Positions 44,884-54,402 of a DNA stretch of 64,000 bases are shown piece after piece (the first letter of the stretch is position 1; the number at the start of each line of letters is the position of its first letter). Source of the stretch: an uncultured Bacilli bacterium (lineage in GTDB: Bacteria > Bacillota_I > Bacilli_A > RF39 > UBA660). The notes below the pieces were generated by a model, which had not been told where the DNA came from, did no database searches, and saw only the letters and a program-made list of their open reading frames with translations. The stretch is taken from the NCBI GenBank assembly GCA_934098385.1, contig CAKOOJ010000003.1:1-64000 (forward strand). The letters run 5' to 3'. The position numbers and the translations under genes were made by a program.

Positions 44884-45029
44884 ATGTAACCTCACTACTC
44901 TTTCACATACTATCAATATACAACATTATATCGGTATAAATCAATCAATTATATGTTTTTTTACAATTTATTTACGAATATAAAATATTAGATACTATCC
45001 TATATTTTTTAATTTTCTTATTTAAACTG

Positions 45030-45058
45030 TAACAAAAAAAGAATATTTCTATTCTTTT
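45030..45058 (-). terminator. Terminator overlapping the essC stop
   Basis: AAGAATA pairs with TATTCTT on the minus strand (about 45056-45040), followed by seven T. The essC stop codon lies in the hairpin. Confidence 0.75.
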
Positions 45059-48000
45059 TCTATTAATTTAACAAATTTTGGAGTACCTACTTCAGTAATA
45101 TAACCATATTTATTTCCTATAATTAGAGAATATGATTTATCCAATCGTGAAATTTTAATAACATTTTGTTCACTGAAGCCATCACCAATCCATAAACCAC
45201 TAGTATTATCAACTGAATCTTTATACCATGCATTGTACTCATTCTTTTTAAGTGCACTAGGTGTATCTATATATATAAAGTTTACTACTCCAATTTCTTT
45301 ATTTTGACTTAATATATTTTCAAACACTTTTTTACTTTCAGCACTTAATCCATTATAAAATTTATCTAAACCTAAAATAACTACTACTAATTTAGTTTTA
45401 TCTTTTATACTTCTTTTATTAGAATTGTTTTTATTATATATATCATATATAGAATTAGAATAATCATATAATTGTTTTAAGTAATTGTCGAAATTATTAT
45501 TTATATAATTTATTCTATTATACTTATTTTCTTCAAATGTATATTTACTATCGAAAACATAGCTATTAAAGTTTTTTGATAAACTTAATATATATAATAA
45601 TCTATCTATAAAAGGAACAATATCATCATAATTTCTACCACTTATTATATATCCTACATTATCTTCTAGATTTAATTTTCCATATGATAAATCTTTTTTT
45701 ACTATTCCAATTGGAATACTATTTATTTCTATAGGGCAATTAATTAAGTTAGTATATGTTATTTTATCTGGTAATACTGGAACAGGATTTGCTTTACCAC
45801 CCATTTCTGCTAGTAAGGATAACATTTTAATATTAATTTCATCATATAAATTTTCTTTTTCTTTTGCATATGCTGTTTGAAATTCTACTACTTTATCTAA
45901 TTTTACTAAACCTCTACCAAATATTTTACTTGGAACTACACCATTAGTATTACCAAATAACATTCTATAATCCATAGGATCATTCATTTGTAAGCATATT
46001 ACATTTTTGAAGTTTTGACTTATTTTAGTACGTATTGCATTTGGGTTAGAACTAGTTAATACAAAATATATTCCATCTTTTGTACAATCTCTAGTTAATT
46101 CACTTACATTATCTAGATAATCAATGTATAAGTCGTTAAATACTTCAAATTGGTTTATAATTATTATGATGTTTGGCATTGATTCTTTACTTTTTTTAAT
46201 ATATTCTAAATAGCTACCATTACTTGATAATAATTTCTTTCTTCTTATAGCAATTTCACTATTAATCATTTTAAATAAGTTTTCTATTTTTTCATCATCA
46301 CCACTATGAATGATATCACCTATTTGTGGTGCTGATTCAAAGTTATTTAGTACCTCACTTCCGAAATCTAGTATATATGTATTTAATTCATTTAAACTAT
46401 ATGTTGTAAATAATGAATATAATAGTGTTGTAACTAGATTTTCTTTACCACTACCGCTAGATCCATATATTAAAACATTTCCTTCATTACTTATTGGTAT
46501 TGTAAGTAATCCTTGACTTTGTTTACTAGGATAATCGTATTCACCTATAACAGGATTTAATACAAATTCTTCTTTTTCATATTTATATTTATCTTTTAAT
46601 TTATCTACATATATTTCTTTAGGTATACTACTTAACCATAAAGGTTTTATATTTAAGTCAAGTTCATTAACTGTATCTATGATATAATTTAATATGTTTG
46701 GAAGTTGTTCTCCTTTATAAACGAATTGTTTATTAGTTTTTTCTATATCACCACGTTTTATTATATTACCTATTTCATCTACAAAGTCTACACTTGAATC
46801 TACTAGTGTAATTTTTTTATCACTTTCATAGTATGGAAGTCCTGCATATGCACTTTGTCCTTTCATAAATAATTCGTTAAATCCAACTTGTAAGAAGAAT
46901 CTACCTGTTTCTTTTAGCATTGCTGCATCAGGACATTTTAACATATCGTTAGAATCACTTTTATCTTGTACTTTTAAACATATTTTAAATTTAGAGTTAG
47001 ACCATATTTGATCATTAACAACTCCACTGGGTTTTTGTGTTGCTAGTATTAAATGTACTCCTAAACTACGTCCTATACGTGCAGTACTTATAAGTTCGTC
47101 CATAAATTCAGGTTGTTGTACTTTTAATTCTGCAAATTCATCACTTATTATGAATAAGTGACTCATAGGTTCTTCAAGTTTACCTTGTCTATAGTAATCT
47201 TGATATTTATATATATCCATACTACTTTCATTTAGTATTTCACGAGCACGTTTAAACATTGTTTGACGTCTTTTTAATTCACTTTCTATACTAGCTAAAC
47301 TTCTTTTTATTTCTACTACATCTAAGTTAGTTATTGTTCCAACAACGTGAGGTAATTTAACTCCAGTTTCTCTATTATCAAATGTTAATGCTAATCCTCC
47401 ACCTTTATAATCTATAAGTACGAATTGTACTTCAAGTGGACTATAATTAAGTGCCATGCTAAGTATAAAAGTTATAATCCATTCTGATTTACCACTACCT
47501 GTCATACCTGCAACTAATCCATGAGGTCCATGTGCTTTTTCATGTAAATCAATTAAAAATTTTTCTCCTTGTTCATCTATCCCTACAGGACAAACCAAAC
47601 TATTAATAACATCATTATCTTTCCATCTATTAATAATATTTAATTGATTTACGTTACCAACATCATACATTTCTAAAAAGCCATATACTTTAGGTAAAAC
47701 AAATTTACCACTATTTACATCCATTGGTATATTACTAATATTTGTTATACAATTCTTTAATGAGAATCTTACTAAATCAGCTTTGAAACCAACTTGATTA
47801 TCCATTGTCATTTGATTTGTAAATATTCCACTAACATCATTTTCTACATTTATAAACATACTACATTCGTTAGGTAATTTATCAAGTTTATTAACTGCAA
47901 CAACAATACTATAACCTAAGTTATAATTAGTATCTAATATGGAACTTACTAATATATTATTTTTAACAGTATCGATATCATCAGTAATTACTAAATAGTA

Positions 48001-49656
48001 TGGACTAAATAAATTATTTTTATCACTATAAACTTCTTTTCTGTAGTTATATTCTTCCATTAAATGACTAGTTAATTTATTAATATCTTCTTTATTACTA
48101 GCATAAAATCTTAAACTTTTATCATTATTCCATAAATATGGTAGGTTTCTGTATTTAGACCAGTATACATTATTTTTATCATTAGTTAATATAATAATTC
48201 TTAACATATCATATCCATGAAATGCCATTATTTGTAACATTAAGTTATCTATAAAACTATACATAACATTAACATTATTACTAATTATACCTGTTTTGTT
48301 ATTTTTTCTAAAATTAAGTGTTATAGGTACATCTACTATATCTTTACTCTCATTTACTAAATCATCTATTATATCTTTTAAATCATCTTCATCTAATGTA
48401 AAATGACTTTCAGGATATTTTATTTCTATATCTGGTTTTCTATTACCCATACCAAGTCTAAGTTCTAGAAAATCATCGTGTTCTATTTTTCTTTCCCATA
48501 AATTTCTTGTTCTTGATAATATTATATTTCTTACTTTATCTATAGGTAAGTTATCTTCTATTAATACTTGTTTTTGATAATTTATTTCTTGAAATATTTC
48601 ATCATGTTTTTTATTTATATATTTTTTATATTTTCTTCTTCTTTTTCTTTCTTTTTGATGTTTTTTGTATTTATTATAAAATTTTTGTAAAATTGGAAAT
48701 AATACCATTGATAATAACATGCATCCACATATTAAAAGTGATGCAAATTCATCTTTTACTGTACTTTCTCCATTCATTATTTTTTGTAAACTAGTCATTC
48801 CAGTAACTAAACTCATCATACCCATTGTCATCATAGGTGCGATTGTAAATATTAATGGTGTTTCTTCTTGATTTTCTTTTTGAGTTGGAGCATCAATATT
48901 AAATACTTTAGTTTCTATTTTTCTTTTAAACCTAGGAGGTCTTTCATAAAATTGCTTTCTATCAAACAATTTTATATCTTTATCTACTAAAGAACTATAA
49001 TCTTTAGTAGGATTTTCTTTAATTAGTCTTTTATTTAATTTAAGTGAGTTAAACAATGTATCATTTTTATTATCACTTATTAATAATAAACTACCAAAAT
49101 AATATATAAATATACCATTTATAAATATTATATCTCCACTACTTAAGTACCATTTATTACATAATTTATAATTAACAAAACATCTTTTGCTAAGATCTAG
49201 ATTAGTTAATAGTATTCCACCAACTTTTTTATCAAATTCTATTGTCATTTGTTTGTTATTAAATAAATTATTATTAAATCCTATATCAGTATTTTTGCCA
49301 TTACCAATAATAATATTATTATTTTGATTATAATCTACAACTAAATTCATCATATTTTCTTTACTTGGTAAAGCATATAATATATATGGTTCTTGAGTCA
49401 TTACGTTTACTAAATAATAATAATTATTTTCTTCTAAAATAATACTTTCTTGGTATGAAATATTACTTAATTTATCACCTAGAGGAGTGTTACTAATTTT
49501 TATATCTGTATTACTTTTTAATACCCATTTACCATTTTCTTCTTCTACATTTATTAGATTATTAGAACTATCGTCTAAAACCCAATAATTACCATTTATT
49601 ATGTTTGGTAATCTAGTTATACTAATTCTTTCTTTACTTTCTAATACTAATCTCAT
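45049..49656 (-). CDS. essC: EssC, FtsK/SpoIIIE-type ATPase of type VIIb secretion
   Basis: The protein has 1535 aa, the standard EssC length. The N-terminal 220 residues form the two FHA-like domains. Two membrane helices lie at about 275-330. The first ATPase domain has the P-loop GMTGSGKSEW near 715 with LIDYKGGG after it and the Walker B LFIISDEFAEL near 830. The second has GSSGSGKENL near 1065, and the third is degenerate (SGRNYDD). This motor drives secretion of WXG100 proteins and effectors. It is eight bases downstream of esaB and is the defining gene of the locus. Confidence 0.97.
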   Translation of the reverse strand: MRLVLESKERISITRLPNIINGNYWVLDDSSNNLINVEEENGKWVLKSNTDIKISNTPLGDKLSNISYQESIILEENNYYYLVNVMTQEPYILYALPSKENMMNLVVDYNQNNNIIIGNGKNTDIGFNNNLFNNKQMTIEFDKKVGGILLTNLDLSKRCFVNYKLCNKWYLSSGDIIFINGIFIYYFGSLLLISDNKNDTLFNSLKLNKRLIKENPTKDYSSLVDKDIKLFDRKQFYERPPRFKRKIETKVFNIDAPTQKENQEETPLIFTIAPMMTMGMMSLVTGMTSLQKIMNGESTVKDEFASLLICGCMLLSMVLFPILQKFYNKYKKHQKERKRRRKYKKYINKKHDEIFQEINYQKQVLIEDNLPIDKVRNIILSRTRNLWERKIEHDDFLELRLGMGNRKPDIEIKYPESHFTLDEDDLKDIIDDLVNESKDIVDVPITLNFRKNNKTGIISNNVNVMYSFIDNLMLQIMAFHGYDMLRIIILTNDKNNVYWSKYRNLPYLWNNDKSLRFYASNKEDINKLTSHLMEEYNYRKEVYSDKNNLFSPYYLVITDDIDTVKNNILVSSILDTNYNLGYSIVVAVNKLDKLPNECSMFINVENDVSGIFTNQMTMDNQVGFKADLVRFSLKNCITNISNIPMDVNSGKFVLPKVYGFLEMYDVGNVNQLNIINRWKDNDVINSLVCPVGIDEQGEKFLIDLHEKAHGPHGLVAGMTGSGKSEWIITFILSMALNYSPLEVQFVLIDYKGGGLALTFDNRETGVKLPHVVGTITNLDVVEIKRSLASIESELKRRQTMFKRAREILNESSMDIYKYQDYYRQGKLEEPMSHLFIISDEFAELKVQQPEFMDELISTARIGRSLGVHLILATQKPSGVVNDQIWSNSKFKICLKVQDKSDSNDMLKCPDAAMLKETGRFFLQVGFNELFMKGQSAYAGLPYYESDKKITLVDSSVDFVDEIGNIIKRGDIEKTNKQFVYKGEQLPNILNYIIDTVNELDLNIKPLWLSSIPKEIYVDKLKDKYKYEKEEFVLNPVIGEYDYPSKQSQGLLTIPISNEGNVLIYGSSGSGKENLVTTLLYSLFTTYSLNELNTYILDFGSEVLNNFESAPQIGDIIHSGDDEKIENLFKMINSEIAIRRKKLLSSNGSYLEYIKKSKESMPNIIIIINQFEVFNDLYIDYLDNVSELTRDCTKDGIYFVLTSSNPNAIRTKISQNFKNVICLQMNDPMDYRMLFGNTNGVVPSKIFGRGLVKLDKVVEFQTAYAKEKENLYDEINIKMLSLLAEMGGKANPVPVLPDKITYTNLINCPIEINSIPIGIVKKDLSYGKLNLEDNVGYIISGRNYDDIVPFIDRLLYILSLSKNFNSYVFDSKYTFEENKYNRINYINNNFDNYLKQLYDYSNSIYDIYNKNNSNKRSIKDKTKLVVVILGLDKFYNGLSAESKKVFENILSQNKEIGVVNFIYIDTPSALKKNEYNAWYKDSVDNTSGLWIGDGFSEQNVIKISRLDKSYSLIIGNKYGYITEVGTPKFVKLIEKE

Positions 49657-49663
49657 AAAACAC

Positions 49664-49918
49664 CTATATTAAAGCCAAAGTAGTACCATTTTTAATACCT
49701 AATGACTTAATGTCCTTATCTATTTCAAATATTCTGTTATCCATTACATCCATTAGTGATAAATTATTTACTATTGGAAAACATCCTGTCATTTCATTTA
49801 TAGATTTATTTAATATTAATATAACCTCTCCTACAGTTTTATTAACAGGTATAAATAAATTATATTTTTCTCCGATACTAGGAACTATCAAATCAACGTT
49901 AACTTTATTATCTTTCAT
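49664..49918 (-). CDS. esaB: EsaB/YukD, ubiquitin-like T7SS protein
   Basis: The protein has 84 aa with a beta-grasp layout: VNVDLIVPSIGEKYNLFIP, then a helix (VGEVILILNKSINEM), and the end SLGIKNGTTLALI, matching EsaB/YukD. It is a small cytosolic component needed for T7SS in Staphylococcus and Bacillus. It is first in the operon with essC, seven bases apart. A GAGGG ribosome site lies upstream. Confidence 0.85.
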   Translation of the reverse strand: MKDNKVNVDLIVPSIGEKYNLFIPVNKTVGEVILILNKSINEMTGCFPIVNNLSLMDVMDNRIFEIDKDIKSLGIKNGTTLALI

Positions 49919-49941
49919 GATACACCCTCTATTCTAAAATA

Positions 49942-49970
49942 ATTTTACAATAAATTTCATACTTTTACAA
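49942..49970 (-). promoter_or_regulatory. Promoter of esaB-essC
   Basis: TTGTAA (49970-49965), a 17-base spacer and TAAAAT (49947-49942) on the minus strand, directly downstream of a row of three palindromes that could bind a regulator. Confidence 0.65.
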
Positions 49971-49990
49971 GGATAAATTACCATTAGAAT

Positions 49991-50085
49991 AATACCCGTA
50001 ATATTTACGGGTATTTAAAGAATACCGGAAGAAAATCGAAAAATTTACGGGTATTTTAAAAATACCGGAAATGTTTACCGGTATT
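49991..50085. repeat. Three tandem related palindromes (AATACCSG units)
   Basis: AATACCCGTAATATTTACGGGTATT-like arms occupy 49991-50015, AATACCGG/ACGGGTATT 50021-50055 and AATACCGG/CCGGTATT 50061-50085. Each unit is an inverted repeat of the same core, ACCSG. On the minus strand the third could also end tcdA transcripts, since TTTTT follows its arm. Confidence 0.85.
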
Positions 50086-50101
50086 AATATATATATCCAA
50101 A

Positions 50102-50785
50102 TTATTTTTCATATACATTATTTATAACATCGTCTATAACATATTTTGCACATAATATTCCTGCGGTAGCTGGTACCATCATAAAACTACCTAATGTATC
50201 ACATTTAATAACTTCTTCTGTACTTGAAACAACGTTTATTTTTTTATTTATTTTTAAGTCTTTTACTTTTTTTCTAATAACTTTTGCTAATTTATCATAA
50301 TTAGTTTTATCTAAAGTTGTTATTGATAATTTAGTAGGATCCATCTTTTTTGCTGTTCCCATACTGGATATTAATTTATAGTTATTTTTTACACTTCTTT
50401 TTATAAGTTCTATTTTAGTATCTACGTTATCACATGCGTCAATTATATAATCATAATTGTTTTTTAATATGTCATCTATATTATCTTTATCTAAGAAAAT
50501 TTCATATGTATTTATATTTAGGTTAGGGTTTATTGATAAAACTCTATTTTTGGCTGCTAAAACTTTTTTAATTCCTATATTTTCTTTATTAGTTATAATT
50601 TGTCTATTAAGATTAGTAATATCTATTACATCAAAATCAATTATGTCTATATTTGTTATTCCACTTCTAACAAGTGTTTCTAGTGCGTAACCTCCTACAC
50701 CACCGCAGCCAACAATTAAAACTTTAATTGACTCTAATTTTTTGAATTTTTCATTTCCTATTAAACTAATAACTCTTTCAAACAT
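50102..50785 (-). CDS. tcdA: tRNA threonylcarbamoyladenosine dehydratase (TcdA, ThiF/E1-like)
   Basis: Cyclises t6A to ct6A at position 37 of tRNAs using ATP. The nucleotide-binding GCGGVGGYALE is near residue 26, followed by DFDVIDITNLNRQ with the Arg that contacts ATP, and DACDNVDTK. The segment ISSMGTAKKMDPTKL matches TcdA/YgdL. The protein has 227 aa from the ATG at 50785, which has GGAGG five bases upstream; a longer frame from a TTG is less likely. A 6S-like RNA gene precedes it, the same neighbour as in Bacillus. Confidence 0.9.
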   Translation of the reverse strand: MFERVISLIGNEKFKKLESIKVLIVGCGGVGGYALETLVRSGITNIDIIDFDVIDITNLNRQIITNKENIGIKKVLAAKNRVLSINPNLNINTYEIFLDKDNIDDILKNNYDYIIDACDNVDTKIELIKRSVKNNYKLISSMGTAKKMDPTKLSITTLDKTNYDKLAKVIRKKVKDLKINKKINVVSSTEEVIKCDTLGSFMMVPATAGILCAKYVIDDVINNVYEK

Positions 50786-50827
50786 AATTTCCTCCAAAAT
50801 AAAAACCCAGAAATCAGTATAGGTGAT

Positions 50828-50974
50828 AAAAAACCCGCTCTCGCTAGGTGGGCATCACATAACGTGTTTTAGGATCCTAGATCACTTAATGGCCTAGTTT
50901 TCAACACCACACATTAATTAGATTCCCAATATTTCACCTTAGTCGGTTTTATGAAGTATACCAATCCTCTAGGT
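50828..50974 (-). ncRNA. ssrS: 6S-like RNA (ssrS) with terminator
   Basis: A GC-richer, gene-free block on the minus strand. The 5' part (AAACCG then AAGGTG, near 50950) can pair with the 3' part (CACCT then CGGGTTT, near 50850-50832), giving the closed long hairpin typical of 6S RNA. It is preceded by an extended -10 TGATATAAT (50989-50981) and ends in a hairpin with six T (50828-50833). The place just upstream of tcdA matches the 6S-1 (bsrA) position in Bacillus. Identity is inferred from structure and synteny. Confidence 0.62.
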
Positions 50975-51025
50975 ATTTTAATTATATCACATATTTTAAA
51001 AAAAAGAAGATTAACGTATAACACT

Positions 51026-52381
51026 TTACACTAAAGTGTTAACTAAATCTTCAAATTCCATTTTTATTTCTTTTAATCTTTCATTAGTTTCAGCTTCAAA
51101 TCTCATAGTTATGCTCGGTTCAGTATTACTACATCTTATTAAAGCCCAACCATCTTTAAATTCAACTCTTACTCCATCAATATCAATAAAATTATATTTT
51201 TTTTCTTTAACATAATTTTTAACACTATCAACTATTTTCCATTTCTTTTCATCTGTAGTTTTAACTCTTATTTCAGGTGTATTAAAATAGTGTGTATATC
51301 CTTCTAATAATTCGCTAGATAATTTATTTGTGTTAGTTAATAATTCATACATTCTTAAACTTGCATATATACCATCATCATAGCCATAATGTCTGTCTCT
51401 GAAGAAAATATGTCCTGAATATTCTCCTCCTATTAAAACATCTAATTCATTCATTTCAGTTTCTATAAATGCACTTCCATTTTTAACCATTATTGCTTCT
51501 GCATTTAAGTTCTCTATATCAATTTTTAAAGCTTTAGAACATTTAACATCCATAAGAACTTTTTTATTATTAGTTTTTGAGATAATATCTCTAGCAAATA
51601 GAGCTATTAATTTATCACTTTCTATTGTATTACCTAAATTATCAACTATACCAATTCTATCACCATCACCATCATATGCAGCACCAAAATCACATTTTTC
51701 TTTAATAACTAATTCTTTTAACTCTTTTAAATTATTATCGTTGTTAGGATCTGGATTATGAACTGGAAAGTTTCCGTCACTATAATCATTTATATATATT
51801 GGGGTAATATTCTTATATTTTTTTATAATATCTTTAATAAATAGACTTGTTGTACCATTACCAGGATCTATAGCCATTTTTATTTTTTTATTTCCTGGAT
51901 TAATACATTTAGACATCATTGTTATATATTTTTCATTCATATTAATATATTTAATATTTCCACTACCAGATTTAAATGTTTTATTTTTTATTAATTCATA
52001 TACTTTTATTAATTCTGAATGTTTTAAATGTAAAAATTTATCACCAAACAATTTAAATCCATTTTCATTTGCTGGATTATGGCTTGCTGTTACAATTATT
52101 CCAGCTTCGTTTTTTAATTCGATTGTAGCATAATTTAGTAATGGAGTTGTAACCATACCAATAAAGATAACGTTAACACCAGTGCTACGTATACCTTCCA
52201 TTAGTTTTTCAACTAATACGTCACCACTTACTCTGTTGTCATAACCAACAACACAATCTAGTTTTTTATTATTAATTAAGTACGTTCCAAAGGCTTTTCC
52301 TACTAATAAGGATAAGTCTTCTGTAATGTTTTTACCATATACACCTCTTATATCATTTTCTCTTAAAACACTATAATCCAT
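51026..52381 (-). CDS. Phosphomannomutase / phosphoglucomutase
   Basis: Interconverts hexose 6-phosphate and 1-phosphate. The phosphoserine loop GIIVTASHNPANENGFKL is near 95-112, the Mg loop YDGDGDRIGIVD near 235, the sugar-binding GGEYSGH near 318, and the phosphate-binding RCSNTEPSITMRFEA near 420. The protein has 451 aa, and the N terminus LRENDIRGVYG is of the ManB/AlgC type rather than GlmM. It is two bases downstream of gpmI, so both are in one operon. Confidence 0.92.
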   Translation of the reverse strand: MDYSVLRENDIRGVYGKNITEDLSLLVGKAFGTYLINNKKLDCVVGYDNRVSGDVLVEKLMEGIRSTGVNVIFIGMVTTPLLNYATIELKNEAGIIVTASHNPANENGFKLFGDKFLHLKHSELIKVYELIKNKTFKSGSGNIKYINMNEKYITMMSKCINPGNKKIKMAIDPGNGTTSLFIKDIIKKYKNITPIYINDYSDGNFPVHNPDPNNDNNLKELKELVIKEKCDFGAAYDGDGDRIGIVDNLGNTIESDKLIALFARDIISKTNNKKVLMDVKCSKALKIDIENLNAEAIMVKNGSAFIETEMNELDVLIGGEYSGHIFFRDRHYGYDDGIYASLRMYELLTNTNKLSSELLEGYTHYFNTPEIRVKTTDEKKWKIVDSVKNYVKEKKYNFIDIDGVRVEFKDGWALIRCSNTEPSITMRFEAETNERLKEIKMEFEDLVNTLV

Positions 52382-52383
52382 AA

Positions 52384-53898
52384 TTAATCCTCTCTTTTAA
52401 ATAGCAGTGGAGTATGTTCCATACTGCTTGGTATTTTTATGTCCATATATTTTAAAATTGTTGGTGCTACCATAGTAATGTCACCATATTCTTTAAGATG
52501 AACGTTTTCATTACAAAATATAAATGGTACAGGGCTCATTGAATGAGTTGTAACAAGGTTACCATGTGAATCTATCATTGTATCTATATTTCCGTGATCG
52601 CTTGTAATAAGCATGTCATAAAAATTATCCATAGCTTTTTCGTATACAATTTTCAATGCTTCATCTACATATTTTAAACATTTAACGGCAGCATCATAAT
52701 TTCCTGTATGTCCTACCATGTCTGGATTTGCAAAGTTAACTAATATAAAATCATAATCTTTATCAATACATTTACATACTTGTTTTACTACTCCTTCTAA
52801 ACTCATTTCTGGCATTAAATCATAAGTAGCAACTTTAGGACTTGGAATTAAGTAGTTGTCACATTTTTTTAACTTATCATTAATTCCACCATTGAAGAAG
52901 TATGTTACATGAGCATATTTTTCTGTTTCTGCCACTCTTGCTTGTGTCATACCTAGGTCACTAAAGTATTTTCCTATACTATATATTTCAGATAAATCTT
53001 TTTCAAATATATGTGGAACTTCAATTTCTGGTACTGGAAACATTGTAAGTACTTGTAAATTATTTATGTGTCCTATAGGATATTCATTAAATCCTACATC
53101 CGTTAAGCTTTTTAGTATTTGTCTTGCTCTATCACTTCTAAAATTTAACCATAATAATCCATCATGTTCTTCTATTTTAAATTCTGGATTTAATATTAGT
53201 GGAGGTAAAAATTCATCAGTTAAGCCACGTTTATAACAATTTTTGATAGCAATATTTGTATCTAATATTTTAAGACCTTTTCCATTAACTAACATATCTG
53301 AATATACTCTAGTTCTCTCCCACTTATTATCTCTATCCATTGCATAAAATCTACCACATACAGTACCTATATGTCCTAAATTATTTTCACTTAAAACTAT
53401 ATTCATTTCATCAATATATTTAAGTGCACACATACTATCAGTATCTCTACCATCAGTTATTGCATGAAAAATAACTTTTTCTACTCCTAATTCTTTTAAT
53501 TCTGGTATTAAGTTTTTCATATAATTTATATCAGAATGTACACCACCATCACTTAGTAATCCCATTAAGTGTAATGTAGATTCATTAACTTTTACATGTT
53601 CAATTAATTTTAGTAATTCTTCATTTTGTTTAATTTTACCATTATCCACATTTTCATTTATTATTGTTATGTCTTGTTTTATTTTTTTTCCTATACCTAT
53701 TGCAGTGTGGCAAACTTCACTATTACCAAATTGTCCATCTGGAAGTCCAACATAATTACCACTTGCTTCTAATATGCTATGTGGATATTTATTCCAAAGA
53801 TTAGTAAATGTTTCCATATTTGCATCTATTATTGCATTACCGTGTGGTTCTTCTCTGTATCCAAAACCATCCATAATCAATAAAATTGTTTTTTTCAT
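52384..53898 (-). CDS. gpmI: 2,3-bisphosphoglycerate-independent phosphoglycerate mutase
   Basis: Interconverts 3- and 2-phosphoglycerate in glycolysis. LLIMDGFGYRE gives the first Mn-binding Asp, GNSEVCHTAIGIG holds the catalytic Ser (usual SEVGH reads SEVCH here), HAITDGRDTD and CGRFYAMDRD match the phosphatase-like core, and TSDHGNID and THSMSPVPF the C-terminal metal site. The protein has 504 aa, the usual size. I start it at ATG 53898, with AAAGGAATG upstream; a longer frame to 53949 would overlap the pseudopilin gene. Confidence 0.95.
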   Translation of the reverse strand: MKKTILLIMDGFGYREEPHGNAIIDANMETFTNLWNKYPHSILEASGNYVGLPDGQFGNSEVCHTAIGIGKKIKQDITIINENVDNGKIKQNEELLKLIEHVKVNESTLHLMGLLSDGGVHSDINYMKNLIPELKELGVEKVIFHAITDGRDTDSMCALKYIDEMNIVLSENNLGHIGTVCGRFYAMDRDNKWERTRVYSDMLVNGKGLKILDTNIAIKNCYKRGLTDEFLPPLILNPEFKIEEHDGLLWLNFRSDRARQILKSLTDVGFNEYPIGHINNLQVLTMFPVPEIEVPHIFEKDLSEIYSIGKYFSDLGMTQARVAETEKYAHVTYFFNGGINDKLKKCDNYLIPSPKVATYDLMPEMSLEGVVKQVCKCIDKDYDFILVNFANPDMVGHTGNYDAAVKCLKYVDEALKIVYEKAMDNFYDMLITSDHGNIDTMIDSHGNLVTTHSMSPVPFIFCNENVHLKEYGDITMVAPTILKYMDIKIPSSMEHTPLLFKRED

Positions 53899-53911
53899 AT
53901 TTATCATTCCT

Positions 53912-54340
53912 TTATTCGTAATTTTTACCGCAACTATTAGGCATATCATTATCCCCTAATGTATAGCCAACTAATTTCAAGTTATTTATATCATATTTAA
54001 CTTTAACAAATATTATATCATTTGCGTATTTTTCTCCAGTAATATTATTTTCTATATATTCTTCTTTTTCGTTATCACTAGATATAATACCATTTCTAAT
54101 TAAATAATTAACTGAGAAACATAATGTTTTATCGGGAGTTCCGTCATATGCTTCGTTTTTTAAATATCTTTCAACATAATTTAATGTATGTGCTTTTATA
54201 GTATTTTTTTTAGATTCATAATTTCTAGTTTTAATACTTTTACTAATACTATCATATGCAGGAGTAGTTATAATCGCAATTAAACTCATAATAGTTATAA
54301 CAGCGATAAGTTCTACTAATGTAAACCCTTTTCTATTCAT
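53912..54340 (-). CDS. Type II/IV pseudopilin (ComGC-like)
   Basis: The protein has 142 aa. KGFTLVELIAVITIMSLIAI is a canonical class III signal: cleavage before Phe, methylation, Glu at +5 and a hydrophobic helix. The C-terminal domain has a Cys pair (TLCFS, NSCGK). It is a single gene with no com or pil genes beside it, so it must join a machine encoded elsewhere or act with the other pilin-like proteins of this window. I start it at ATG 54340, with GGGTGGG before it. Confidence 0.88.
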   Translation of the reverse strand: MNRKGFTLVELIAVITIMSLIAIITTPAYDSISKSIKTRNYESKKNTIKAHTLNYVERYLKNEAYDGTPDKTLCFSVNYLIRNGIISSDNEKEEYIENNITGEKYANDIIFVKVKYDINNLKLVGYTLGDNDMPNSCGKNYE

Positions 54341-54375
54341 ATATCCCACCCTATGATAATTCTATCATAAATGTA

Positions 54376-54402
54376 ATAAAAAAAGTAGCATAAATGCTAA
54401 CT
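54376..54402 (-). terminator. Terminator after cdaR
   Basis: AGTTAGCAT pairs with ATGCTACT on the minus strand (54402-54384), followed by seven T. The first arm includes the cdaR stop. Confidence 0.75.

Larger units (their letters stand above)
38435..49918 (-). other. Reduced type VIIb secretion locus with candidate effectors
   Basis: Twelve minus-strand genes: EsaB-like, EssC, two WXG100-type proteins, DUF4176, two related helical YGHT proteins, two long candidate effectors and several small proteins. At least three promoters or terminators divide it. EsaA, EssA and EssB homologues are not visible in the window. Confidence 0.85.
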
